DNA of 64,000 nt from Chitinophagaceae bacterium (GTDB taxonomy: Bacteria; Bacteroidota; Bacteroidia; Chitinophagales; Chitinophagaceae): contig CANFHA010000016.1 in NCBI GenBank assembly GCA_947446645.1, forward strand, positions 1-64,000, read 5' to 3'. The position numbers and the translations under genes were made by a program. Of the stretch, positions 18,301 through 26,959 are shown piece after piece. The notes under the pieces were generated by a model. The model did no database searches and had not been told where the DNA came from. It saw nothing but the letters and a program-made list of their open reading frames with translations. Numbering within the stretch: the stretch's first letter is position 1; every line of letters starts with the position of its first letter.

Positions 18301-21300
18301 CTACAGGCGCAGCCACAGTGACCCCATCGGGTGGTACCGGGGCCTATTCTTATTCATGGTCGCCGTCAGGCGGGTCTTCAGCTGTTGCAGCCGGACTTGC
18401 AGCAGGTATCTATACCTGTACTGTTACCGATATCAATAGTTGTTCTTATGCCAGCGTGGTGAGCATTACTCAGCCATCAACCGCTGTTACGGCTACTACA
18501 CTGCAGCTAAATGTGACGTGTAATGGTGCAAGTGACGGCAGCGCAAGTGTTGCCGCAAGCGGTGGTACAGGGTCTTACACTTACTCATGGTCTCCGTCGG
18601 GTGGTGCATCATCATCGGCAACAGGGCTCAGTGCCGGCAGCTATAGCTGCACGGTCACAGATGCCAACAGCTGCTACATTGTAAAGACTTTTTCAATTAA
18701 TGAACCACCGGCAATATCCATTGTTTTAGGAAGCGATCCGCTGATCGGTACAGGCAGTACCACTGCCAGCGTCACTTATACAGTTACGTCCGGTAGCCCT
18801 ATTTTTTACAGTATAGTCTATGGGTCCGCTGCACATGCGGCCGGATTCACAGATGTAACTTCCGCATCGCTATTGTCGTCAACGCTTTCGGTATCTGTAC
18901 CGGGTACAGCCACTGCAGGCACATACGGCGCTACGCTGACCGTGAGCGATGGTACCTGCAGCAGTGCAGGTAGTGTGTTCAACATAAATATTTCAGGCGG
19001 CAATATTCCGCCAACGTTTAATGGCGGCGGTTCGCAGCAGCTTAATATCTGCGAGGATGCAAGTGCCACTGCTATCAACTCATTACTTACCATTACTGAT
19101 ATGGATGCCAGCCAGACAGAAACATGGTCGGTTGTTACCGGTCCTTCCAACGGCACGCTGTCCGGTTTCCCTGCTACTGCGGGTTCGGGTGGAGGCTCTA
19201 TTGCGCCTTCCGGCCTTACGTATATACCCGGCAGCGGATACGCGGGTTCGGATGTGTTTGTGATACAAGTATCTGATGGTAGTGCATCGGCGACTACTAC
19301 TGTAAATGTAACCGTTACCGCACCTGCTGCTTCCATTAGCGGTGTAAGCAATCTTTGTGTAGGTAGCGGAGCCATATTAAGTGATGCAGTTTCAGGCGGC
19401 ACCTGGACAAGCAGTGCTGCCGGTACTATAAGCGTAAGCGCAACCGGATCAGTGAATGCACTGACAGCAGGTACTGCAACAATAAGCTATAACACAGGAT
19501 GCGGATCTGCGGCTACCCTTGTAGTAACAGCCACCCCGGCACCCGGAAGTATAAACGGGCTTTCTTCTTTATGTACCGGCGCTGCTGTTACATTGACTGA
19601 TAATGTTACCGGCGGTACATGGACAAGTTCAAATCCATCAGCTGCAAGCGTTGATGCCGTATCTGGCGTGGTGAGCGGTATAATTGCTGGTACAACTGTA
19701 ATAAGTTATGCTAACAGCTGTGGTTATTCCACCTACACTGTCGCTGTAAATACATTACCAGATGCAGGCACCATTACCGGTGCAGGTATTGTTTGCACAG
19801 GAGCAACTACTAACCTTACTGATCCTGCAGTTTCGGGCTCATGGACGAGCAGTGCGCCATCAATAGCTACCGTTGGAACTAATGGAGTAGTGAACGGTGT
19901 GGCAGTTGGTACTGCAACAATTTCCTATACCGTAACAAACTCCTGTGGCACAAGCCGCGCTACTATGATCGTGACGGTAAACTCAGTTTCGGCGGGTACT
20001 ATATCGGGTGCAACATCTGTAAATATTGGTGCCGGTATAACGCTTACTGATGCTGTGGCTGGTGGTGTATGGAGTGCTGGAAACAGCAATGCGACCGTAT
20101 CGGGTGGGCTGGTAACAGGGGTGACCGCAGGAACTGTCGTAATTTCCTATTCAGTTACTAATGGCTGCGGCACTGCTGTAGCTACCAAAATCATAACGGT
20201 AATTCCTTCGTCGCTGACCGGTATAACAGGTACTGCAAGTACGTGCATAGGCTCGACCACTGCGCTTACGGATGCTACGCCGGGTGGCACATGGAGCAGC
20301 GGCAATATGTTTGTGGCTACTGTAGGCACTTCCGGTATTGTAAATGGTGTTGCGGCAGGTATTGCTACCATTTCATATACACTGGGTGGAAGCTCTGCAA
20401 CTCTTGTAGTGACTGTCAATGCGAATCCATCTAGTATTGGTGGTGCGGCTGCGGTATGTGTCGGTGCCTCTGGAAGCGTAAGTGATTTTACCGCAGGTGG
20501 TGCGTGGACCAGCACAGCCAATGTTTCGGTGGTATCTACGGGCTCTGCAACAGGACTCGTGACCGGACTTACGGCTGGCACCTCTATTATCACCTATTCC
20601 CTGGCTACGGGATGCTATAAAACATACGCCATAAATGTAAACGCCGCGCCGGCACCTATCCTTGGTACGCTTGCTGTGTGCGCAGGCGGTGTGACGCATG
20701 TATCTGATGTTACCTCAGGCGGTGTTTCATGGACAAGCGGAAGCCCTTCGGTTGCAACAATATCCGCGTCAGGTGGAGTAACAGGTGTAAGCGCAGGTAC
20801 TTCCCTGATCACTTATACCATTTCATCGAGCTGCAGGGCTACGGCTACGGTAACGGTGACACCAATGCCTGGTGCAATAACCGGCAATGCTCCGCTGTGC
20901 CAGTCTGCAACAATAACGCTTTCTGATGCTACTACAGGTGGCACATGGACCAGCAATAATATAGCTATCGCAACAGTGGGTTCGTCATCGGGCACTGTTA
21001 CCGGTGTGAGTGGTGGCAATGCAACCATTACCTATACCACAGGCGGATCGGGCTGCAGCGTTATGGCTATTGTTTCAATCAATCCATTGCCAAATGCAGG
21101 AACGATAACAGGTGTGGCTTCAATATGTACAGGTGGCACCACTACCGTGAGCGATGCTATGATGATGGCGGGCGGTGTATGGAGTTCAGGTAATACCGGT
21201 GTGGCAACTATCTCATCCACGGGCCTTGTTACCGGTGCCGGCTCAGGTACGGCAACAATATCTTACACACTTACCAATGGTTGCGGCTCATCGAGCGCCA

Positions 21301-23174
21301 TGCTGGTGGTTACATTAAGCCCTGCCGGCAGCGCAGGAACTATCACAGGCGTTGCGACATTATGCGCAACTGCTACGACAGATCTCTCGGATGTAGTTAC
21401 CGGCGGCAACTGGAGCAGCAGTGCTGCATCCATAGCTACCGTTAGCAGTACAGGTACAGTAACCGGCATAGCTGCGGGTACTGCAGTTATCAGCTATAGC
21501 GTATCAGGCGGCTGTGGTGCAGCTGTAGCCACAATGGTTGTAACGGTTAGCACTGTTTCCGCAGGTACTATAATGGGCGCGTCTACCGTATATACCGGCT
21601 CTGGTATTACTTTAACTGATGCCATAAGCGGAGGCGTATGGAGCGCAAGCAATGCAAATGCTACGGTTTCCGGTGGACTTGTAACCGGGGTGACTGCAGG
21701 TACAGTAGTTATATCTTATGCAGTAACTAATGGCTGCGGCACTGCTGTGGCTACCAAAACCGTAACCGTAAATGCCGGAGTAACGCCTATTAGCGGCAGC
21801 AGTCTGGTGTGCCTGGGTCTTACCACAGCGCTCACAGACGCAACAGCAGGCGGAGTATGGAGCAGTAGTAACACGCTTATTGCTACAGTAGCTTCAACAG
21901 GTATCGTTACCGGGGCTGCAATTGGTACCGCCACTATTTCGTATACGGTTGCCGGCATACCTGCTACAATGGTGGTGACAGTTAGCGCCAACCCGTCGAG
22001 CATAGGCGGAGCAACATCAGTATGCGTGGGTTCATCGATTTCCGTTAGCGACTTTACGGCGGGTGGTACGTGGACCAGCACAGCCACTGCATCTATAGTA
22101 TCTACCGGCTCAACTACCGCAATGGTAACCGGGCTTACTGCGGGTACGGCAACTATTACTTATTCGCTCGGCAGTGGCTGCTTCAAAACGTACGCGATCA
22201 CTGTCAAGGCTAATCCTGTTGCCATATCCGGTACGCTTTCTGCATGCGTGGGCGGCAGGACGTTTGTGTCAGACGCTACCGCATCTGGCATATCGTGGAC
22301 GAGCAGCACAACTTCAGTGGCGACTATTACAGCATCAGGTGTTGTTACCGGCGTTTCGGCAGGCACCACAATTATTACTTACACCATATCTACAGGATGT
22401 ATAGCAACTGCCGTCGTTACCATTAACCCACTACCGGTGGTAGCTCCTATTACAGGCGCATCAACGGTATCTCATGCCGGTCCGGCAATAACACTTGCCG
22501 ATGTAACACCGGGTGGCGTATGGAGCAGTACAGCGCCTGCTATAGCTACCGTGGGTTCAGGTTCAGGTATTGTGACAGCTATAGCATCGGCAGGTAACAC
22601 AACGATCAGTTACACAGTAACGGCACTCGGCTGTGCCGCTGCCGCTACTAAAACGGTAACAGCTACGCCAGCACCGCCGGCGCACGGCGGGAGCGTAACA
22701 AATGCTGCTACAATAGTAAACGCAGGAGAAACGGTAATGTTAACAGAAGAGGTTGCGGGTGAGTGGATAAGCAGTGATAATACTGTTGCCACGGTGAGCA
22801 CTTCCGGAGCTGTTACGGGGATTGCTGCAGGTTTTGCCAATATAACGCATACGGTTGCAAATGGCGGAGCAGCGGCGACTACCGTTACACCCGTTATCGT
22901 TAATCCGCACACGGGCTCTATCTCGATTCTTCCAAATCCGAATAACGGCACATTCACTATAAAAGGTAAACTTGCTAATAGCCAGGAAGAGGAAGTAAGC
23001 CTTAAGATCACCGATATGCTTGGCCAGGTTATTTATAACACTGCCGTTAGAATTCAGGAAGGGCTGATCAGAGAGCAAGTGAAACTGAACAGCAACCTCG
23101 CAAATGGAATGTATATACTGAATGTGAAGAGCGGAAATGAGAATATGATCTTCCACTTTGTAGTGGAGAAGTAA
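15342..23174 (+). CDS. Giant T9SS-secreted surface protein with kelch, SprB and Ig-like repeats
   Basis: 2610 residues. Order: signal peptide (hydrophobic VLLVLVFTLFSGLAFGG near residues 27-43); one Ig-like domain; a linker; a kelch/galactose-oxidase-like propeller (nt ~15960-17040); a galactose-oxidase C-terminal-like domain (GDDWQMSTNYPIVRLTSG); one Ig-like domain; five SprB-type repeats; a cadherin-like spacer (nt ~19000-19320); about 16 BIG_2/Ig-like repeats; and a type A T9SS tail (ISILPNPNNGTFTIKG ... HFVVEK). It is expected on the cell surface or released, for adhesion, gliding or polymer binding. The propeller may be enzymatic, but the copper-radical residues of galactose oxidase could not be confirmed. 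ATG 15342 is preferred over an in-frame TTG at 15333. Confidence 0.9.
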   Translation: MVISTLTKGPLNNVSLPVLKRANIKVLLVLVFTLFSGLAFGGITGTTTVCVASTTPLTDVVDGAGGTWVSAATGTASVGSSNGIVTGVAAGTATISYTVSGNTYTTIVTVNARPSVTLGTNPSVGTGVVKGFQSFTVTGAPSTYNLAYSAAAHTAGFTDITAGAVPSGLPFLITIPASPAAATYTGTVTVSTAAGCVSTPVPMSVTTSATGTWRTITSLAPHYNEGGMVLMTDGSVLVKTSNGGTYGTDWDKLTPVNGSYKNGTWSTIASMINERLYFSEQVLPDGRFYVCGGEYGTGGKYGEVYNPKTNTWSVAGGAGYVFPNVVSDANSELLYNGKVLQASVNESGVNWNYLYDPVANTYTRTANCLRIDNEAVWVKLPDSSVLFLDNYGTTSERFMPKTNTWINDGICPVNLYDPYGSEAGAGYTLPDGRLFFIGSTPTTAYYTPSGTTAPGTWAAGPAIPLNLGAADAASAMLPNGKILLMLSPTPTAADHFPGPTYYYEFDYTTNVFTEVTAPAGGDTSSNSCYISNTLVLPDGCVMFVNQGYSRYYEYVPVNTPLAAGKPAISTISRTNCDSFSITGTLFNGISEGAAYGDDWQMSTNYPIVRLTSGSNVYYATTYNWNRVGAVLTGALPDTAIFALPAGMPVGTYSVQVVVNGNPSDNFTLNTSLTIAPATASVCAGSTVTLTDVQTTGVWSSANASIATVGTSGIVTGVAAGTTTISYSINQCFATATVTVNALPTATTSQTNVSCFGGGNGTATVTASGGSGSYSYAWSPSGGAASTAGSLSANTYSCTVTDSRSCALTKVITITQPAVLTATSAQTNVSCFGGTTGSASVTPTGGTTSYNYAWSPSGGSLATASALAAGTYTCNITDAQGCTYANVVSITQPSTAVTATTSQTNVTCNGGTNGAASVSASGGTGSYSYTWSPSGGSASTASGLSAGAYSCTVRDANNCAVVKSLSINEPSAITATPARTNVGCFGESTGAATVTPSGGTGAYSYSWSPSGGSSAVAAGLAAGIYTCTVTDINSCSYASVVSITQPSTAVTATTLQLNVTCNGASDGSASVAASGGTGSYTYSWSPSGGASSSATGLSAGSYSCTVTDANSCYIVKTFSINEPPAISIVLGSDPLIGTGSTTASVTYTVTSGSPIFYSIVYGSAAHAAGFTDVTSASLLSSTLSVSVPGTATAGTYGATLTVSDGTCSSAGSVFNINISGGNIPPTFNGGGSQQLNICEDASATAINSLLTITDMDASQTETWSVVTGPSNGTLSGFPATAGSGGGSIAPSGLTYIPGSGYAGSDVFVIQVSDGSASATTTVNVTVTAPAASISGVSNLCVGSGAILSDAVSGGTWTSSAAGTISVSATGSVNALTAGTATISYNTGCGSAATLVVTATPAPGSINGLSSLCTGAAVTLTDNVTGGTWTSSNPSAASVDAVSGVVSGIIAGTTVISYANSCGYSTYTVAVNTLPDAGTITGAGIVCTGATTNLTDPAVSGSWTSSAPSIATVGTNGVVNGVAVGTATISYTVTNSCGTSRATMIVTVNSVSAGTISGATSVNIGAGITLTDAVAGGVWSAGNSNATVSGGLVTGVTAGTVVISYSVTNGCGTAVATKIITVIPSSLTGITGTASTCIGSTTALTDATPGGTWSSGNMFVATVGTSGIVNGVAAGIATISYTLGGSSATLVVTVNANPSSIGGAAAVCVGASGSVSDFTAGGAWTSTANVSVVSTGSATGLVTGLTAGTSIITYSLATGCYKTYAINVNAAPAPILGTLAVCAGGVTHVSDVTSGGVSWTSGSPSVATISASGGVTGVSAGTSLITYTISSSCRATATVTVTPMPGAITGNAPLCQSATITLSDATTGGTWTSNNIAIATVGSSSGTVTGVSGGNATITYTTGGSGCSVMAIVSINPLPNAGTITGVASICTGGTTTVSDAMMMAGGVWSSGNTGVATISSTGLVTGAGSGTATISYTLTNGCGSSSAMLVVTLSPAGSAGTITGVATLCATATTDLSDVVTGGNWSSSAASIATVSSTGTVTGIAAGTAVISYSVSGGCGAAVATMVVTVSTVSAGTIMGASTVYTGSGITLTDAISGGVWSASNANATVSGGLVTGVTAGTVVISYAVTNGCGTAVATKTVTVNAGVTPISGSSLVCLGLTTALTDATAGGVWSSSNTLIATVASTGIVTGAAIGTATISYTVAGIPATMVVTVSANPSSIGGATSVCVGSSISVSDFTAGGTWTSTATASIVSTGSTTAMVTGLTAGTATITYSLGSGCFKTYAITVKANPVAISGTLSACVGGRTFVSDATASGISWTSSTTSVATITASGVVTGVSAGTTIITYTISTGCIATAVVTINPLPVVAPITGASTVSHAGPAITLADVTPGGVWSSTAPAIATVGSGSGIVTAIASAGNTTISYTVTALGCAAAATKTVTATPAPPAHGGSVTNAATIVNAGETVMLTEEVAGEWISSDNTVATVSTSGAVTGIAAGFANITHTVANGGAAATTVTPVIVNPHTGSISILPNPNNGTFTIKGKLANSQEEEVSLKITDMLGQVIYNTAVRIQEGLIREQVKLNSNLANGMYILNVKSGNENMIFHFVVEK
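17574..18715 (+). repeat. Five SprB-type tandem repeats
   Basis: Five in-frame units of about 229 bases (76 residues). Each begins like TNVSCFGG.nG.A.V..sGG and contains a YsWSPSGG core, then GtYsCtVTDa..C and an ITQP or INEP end. They start near 17578, 17806, 18037, 18264 and 18495. Such repeats are typical of SprB-like gliding adhesins of Bacteroidota. Confidence 0.85.
19327..22900 (+). repeat. About sixteen BIG_2/Ig-like tandem repeats
   Basis: Roughly sixteen units of about 224 bases. Typical features are aGtItG...vC.G.t..LtDa..GG.WsSs, IATV...G.VtGv.aGtatISYt and a closing VTVn. Four consecutive domains at ~19990-20870 are strikingly similar to four at ~21560-22435, offset by about 1570 bases (seven domains), so a whole block was probably duplicated. 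Confidence 0.85.
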
Positions 23175-23195
23175 GCGGGAAAAAACAAACAATGG

Positions 23196-23221
23196 TAGAG
23201 ACTGGCTGCGGCCGGTCTCTA
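23196..23221. terminator. Palindromic hairpin between convergent genes
   Basis: TAGAGACTGGC (23196-23206) pairs with GCCGGTCTCTA (23211-23221) with one G-U pair. It sits 21 bases after the giant gene and 44 bases past the stop of the convergent glycosyltransferase. It resembles the hairpin at 28413-28440 and could serve both genes. Confidence 0.6.
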
Positions 23222-23265
23222 TTCATTTATAGAAGATGTGTAGTACTACAGGGGAAACCAGGGCT

Positions 23266-24402
23266 CTATTTTGTAGCGGCTTCCATGGTCTTCATCATAC
23301 TCTGCCATAGGTTTTCTGCAGATTTTTCCCAGGAGAATTTTTTCACTTGTACCCGGGCATTGGCAATGAGTTTGTTGCGCAGGGCCTCGTCTTTATACAT
23401 CAGGTGCATTTTGGAAGCGATATCTTCTACGTTGGTAGGATCCACAAGGAGTGCTGCATCGCCTGCTACCTCGGGCATGGATGAGGTATTGCTTACTATT
23501 GACGGGACATCGCACTGCATGGCTTCCAGGATAGGTATACCAAAGCCCTCGAACAATGAGGCATATACAAGGGCATATGACGCACCTATTACCTGCGACA
23601 GCTCGTCCACGTTCATATAGCCCACCCACTTCACTTCATCTTTGAAGGGCATATCCGCCTTCATTTGTTCTACTTCTTCATATTTCCATGCGGGCCTGCC
23701 CACTATCACCAGTTTCATATTGGTATGCTGGCGCTTCTTAAATATGACAAATGCTTTTAGCAGGTTCACTATGTTTTTACGTGGGTGCAGCGCGCCTGCA
23801 AACACAAAGTATTCGCAGCCATCAGCATACTTCTTTTTTACTTCTTCCCTGGTAACAGCATCCAGCGGCCGGTATTCATCGTGTGCGCCGTTGTATACCA
23901 CATCTATTTTAGATGGGTCTATACCATAGTGTTTAGTAATATCATTCTTTGAAAACGTAGACACAGTAGCTATGCGCGCTGCCTTCTTTGCAAATAATGG
24001 AGAGTAGTGCCGCCAGTATAGCTTATGCGCCAGTACAAAATGCTCAGGATAGTGCTCAAAAGCAAGATCGTGAATGACCAGGCAGGTAGGCACCTTTGTG
24101 CTCAGCGACATATAACCATCGGTAGACAGAAAAAGGTCGATCTTATATTTCCGCAGCATGGGTGGAATGCTCCACTCAAACCAAAGATAAAAAAGAACAG
24201 GATGCCGCGCCTGCGGATGTACGACTACCGGTGTAACGTTAGGTGCAAAGACAAACTGGGGATCATACGGCCTGTCAAAAAAGAAGAAGTACTCATGTTC
24301 AGGATGATTCCTGACAATTTTTTCCAGTGTTTGATAAGTAAACCAACCAATACCTTCCAGCTTTCCCTTTAACAGCAACCGTGTATTTACAGCAATACGC
24401 AT
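23266..24402 (-). CDS. GT4-family glycosyltransferase
   Basis: A 378-residue cytoplasmic or peripheral membrane GT-B glycosyltransferase. The C-terminal donor-binding half has the family motif FEGFGIPILEAMQCDVPSIV, with the E-x7-E pair, followed by SSMPEVAGDAALLVDP. The central FVFAGALHPRKNI region is typical of GT4. It probably transfers a nucleotide-activated sugar onto a surface polysaccharide or lipid-linked glycan; donor and acceptor are unknown. It is divergent from a flippase gene with a 55-base shared promoter gap. TATTTTTG about 15 bases before the ATG is its likely -7 box. Confidence 0.9.
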   Translation of the reverse strand: MRIAVNTRLLLKGKLEGIGWFTYQTLEKIVRNHPEHEYFFFFDRPYDPQFVFAPNVTPVVVHPQARHPVLFYLWFEWSIPPMLRKYKIDLFLSTDGYMSLSTKVPTCLVIHDLAFEHYPEHFVLAHKLYWRHYSPLFAKKAARIATVSTFSKNDITKHYGIDPSKIDVVYNGAHDEYRPLDAVTREEVKKKYADGCEYFVFAGALHPRKNIVNLLKAFVIFKKRQHTNMKLVIVGRPAWKYEEVEQMKADMPFKDEVKWVGYMNVDELSQVIGASYALVYASLFEGFGIPILEAMQCDVPSIVSNTSSMPEVAGDAALLVDPTNVEDIASKMHLMYKDEALRNKLIANARVQVKKFSWEKSAENLWQSMMKTMEAATK

Positions 24403-24457
24403 ACCTTATGGCGACAAAAATATACTTTTACCCCGTTATAAGCCGTTAAATGTAGAA

Positions 24458-25939
24458 ATGCGTCGTTTTTTTGTAAAAAATATTCTCTTTGTAGTTACGG
24501 TTAATATACTGGTAAAGCCAATATGGGCATTTTTTATTGATCGTAACGTACAGATCGCAGTACCCGCAGCATCGTATGGCACTTACCAGGCTTTGCTGAG
24601 CTTAAGCGTTATTTTTTCTACAGTGCTGGACTTTGGTATCAGCAGTTACAACAGCCGCACTATAGCGCAAAACCCTAATAAGCTACCCGAGATATTTCCG
24701 GCTATGTTGTCAGCCAGGCTGGTGCTTATAATGCTGTATATGCTGCTTGCTTATCTGTGGGGATATACGCTTGGCTACAGGGGCTGGGAGCTGAACCTGC
24801 TCCTAGGGGTTTTGCTTATACAGTCGCTCAATGCCCTCGTATCATTTATACGCAGCAATGTGGCTGCACTCCATAAATTCAAAACAGACGGTATACTCTC
24901 GATAACCGACCGCTTGCTGATGATATTGATCTGCGGTTTTCTGTTGTTATACCCGCCTACTGCCCGCTTGTTTAATATTCAGTGGTTTGTTATTGCCCAG
25001 ATCGTCTGCTACTTTATTTCTGCCGTGGTCGGTTACCTCATTTTGCGCCGTATAGGTAAGGTGCAGCTCCGGTTCACTTTTCACGGCCCTACTATTTTCA
25101 AGATCATCAGGCAAAGTTTTCCGTATGCGTTGCTCATCTTCCAGATGTCTGTTTATAACAGGGCAGACGTGACGATAATGGAACGCATACTTGGCCGGGA
25201 AGGGAAGGACCAGGCCGGCATCTGGGCTGCTGCATTCCGGCTAATGGACCAGGCCAATATGTTTGGTCTTATGTTCGCGACAATATTACTCCCGCTTTTT
25301 GGACGGATGCTGTCACAAAAACAAGACGTAAGTCACATAGTGAAGCTCTGCGTAAACATGCTGTTACCTCTATCGTTCATGGTGGCCATAGCGGGAGTTT
25401 TCTTCAGTGGGAATATTATGGAGCTGCTCTATCACAAGAGCGCTTTATACAGTACCAACTTCACAGAATATAATGTCGTATTTGCATGGCTCATTGCCTC
25501 GTTCCCGGCATGGTGCCTTATGTATGTGTACTCCACATTGCTTACCGCCAATGGCAGCCTCAAAACACTTAACCTGATAGCCTTTGCAGGTGTTATACTA
25601 AATTTATCGCTCAATTTTTACCTGATACCCAGCCATAAGGCTGTGGGTGGTGCTATTACTTCGTTCGTAACCCAGACTTCACTGGCCCTGGCATTTATGG
25701 TATATGCATCACGTATCATTAAGTTGCCGTTCAATATGAAATGGGCATTCTCTCACATCGGTTATCTATTGCTTATACTAGTGCTGGCCACCGGGGTTGT
25801 TACTGTCTTCCAACACATGCATTGGCTGGTGCAGCTGTCGGTATTTGGGGTTATCTGTGTGGTGCTGATGTTCGTGTTCCGGTTCGTATCTGTAGATGCT
25901 ATAAAGCAACTGGCTGAACGAAAGGAATCTGCGCAGTAG
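24458..25939 (+). CDS. Polysaccharide flippase (Wzx/MVF-type membrane protein)
   Basis: A 493-residue inner-membrane protein with about 12-14 hydrophobic segments and a MATE/MVF-like pattern (LLSLSVIFSTVLDFGISSYNSR early; AGIWAAAFRLMDQANMFG in the middle). Proteins of this type move undecaprenyl-linked oligosaccharides across the inner membrane. Pairing with the divergent GT4 gene supports a role in surface glycan export. A TACTTTTA element near 24425 is a weak -7 box. The gene ends 3 bases before the convergent BrkB gene. Confidence 0.85.
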   Translation: MRRFFVKNILFVVTVNILVKPIWAFFIDRNVQIAVPAASYGTYQALLSLSVIFSTVLDFGISSYNSRTIAQNPNKLPEIFPAMLSARLVLIMLYMLLAYLWGYTLGYRGWELNLLLGVLLIQSLNALVSFIRSNVAALHKFKTDGILSITDRLLMILICGFLLLYPPTARLFNIQWFVIAQIVCYFISAVVGYLILRRIGKVQLRFTFHGPTIFKIIRQSFPYALLIFQMSVYNRADVTIMERILGREGKDQAGIWAAAFRLMDQANMFGLMFATILLPLFGRMLSQKQDVSHIVKLCVNMLLPLSFMVAIAGVFFSGNIMELLYHKSALYSTNFTEYNVVFAWLIASFPAWCLMYVYSTLLTANGSLKTLNLIAFAGVILNLSLNFYLIPSHKAVGGAITSFVTQTSLALAFMVYASRIIKLPFNMKWAFSHIGYLLLILVLATGVVTVFQHMHWLVQLSVFGVICVVLMFVFRFVSVDAIKQLAERKESAQ

Positions 25940-25942
25940 GTA

Positions 25943-26911
25943 TTACTTTCCGGCTGGGCTTTTATCACCTGTTTTTATCGATTCTTCCGATGGTATCTCT
26001 TTTACGGGCAGCTCCTTTGCTTCGCGCTTGATGATATAAACCGCCGTTTCGTATACCTTTATGCCCTTACCGAATTTCATAGCATAGACCTTGGTGAACT
26101 CCGCGCCAAAGTATAGTATGATAGCCGAATAGTAAACCCACGACAACAGCAATATAAGTGATGCGGCCGCGCCATAACTGTTAACACTGGTAGAAGAGCT
26201 TAGGTAATAACCGATAAGAGATTTACCAATAAGAAAGAACACCGCTGTGAATACAGCGCCAACGAGTGCATCCTTCCACCGTATAGTAGCATCAGGTAGC
26301 ACCTTGTAAATGACGGCAAAGAGAAAAGTGACTATGCTGAACAGCAGGATCAGGTTAATTCCTTTTACCAGTATGGTATCAGCAGCGCCCAGGTATCGCT
26401 GCAAACGGAAGGTAAGGGCATCTATCACCACATTCACCAGCAGGCTCACCAGCATCAGAAAACCAATGCCTACTATAAGCGAGAAGGACAGCAGGCGATC
26501 AGTAAGATACTTCACCCAGCCCCGCTTCGGTTTTGCCTTTATAGACCATATATAGTTGATAGACCCTTGTATCTCTGTAAATATTCCCGTAGCCCCGAAA
26601 ATAAGCACCCCCACCCCGATGATGCCAAATAGCGTAGCATTGTTCTGATGGCTGATGCCATTGAGCATCACCCTTATCTGCTCGGTGCCAGACTTCCCCA
26701 TCAGCTGTGTCATCTGGTCAAACACCCGGTTAGTAGCAGTGTCCTTTTTATAAAAAAAGCCCAAGATGGTTATCACCACAAGCAGCATAGGACCAATAGA
26801 AAAGATGGTATAATAGGCGAGTGATGCGCTAAGCTTAGTAGCATCATCTTCTAAAAACTCGCTGCCTGCATCTTTTATCAAACCAAAGTATTCCTTAAAT
26901 TTTGCCGCCAT
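25943..26911 (-). CDS. YihY/BrkB-family inner-membrane protein (copy 1)
   Basis: 322 residues with six hydrophobic segments and the family pattern: an N-terminal LSASLAYYTIFSIGPMLLVVI, a conserved IFGATGIFTEIQGSINYIWSIK, and YGAAASLILLLSWVYYSAIILYFGAEF. The family's transport role is unsettled; the name 'RNase BN' once attached to it is a misannotation. It is a close paralogue of the gene upstream at 26960-27907, same strand, 48 bases apart, and the two are probably co-transcribed. The C-terminal tail is charged and divergent. Confidence 0.9.
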   Translation of the reverse strand: MAAKFKEYFGLIKDAGSEFLEDDATKLSASLAYYTIFSIGPMLLVVITILGFFYKKDTATNRVFDQMTQLMGKSGTEQIRVMLNGISHQNNATLFGIIGVGVLIFGATGIFTEIQGSINYIWSIKAKPKRGWVKYLTDRLLSFSLIVGIGFLMLVSLLVNVVIDALTFRLQRYLGAADTILVKGINLILLFSIVTFLFAVIYKVLPDATIRWKDALVGAVFTAVFFLIGKSLIGYYLSSSTSVNSYGAAASLILLLSWVYYSAIILYFGAEFTKVYAMKFGKGIKVYETAVYIIKREAKELPVKEIPSEESIKTGDKSPAGK

Positions 26912-26959
26912 ATTGCCGGGGTTTTCCTTATAGCACCATAATATAGTGCCAATAACGGT

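Noticed and set aside
17574..22900. CRISPR-like or satellite repeat
   Set aside because: The repeats are in one continuous frame, encode SprB and Ig-like domains, vary at synonymous positions and have no constant-length spacers.
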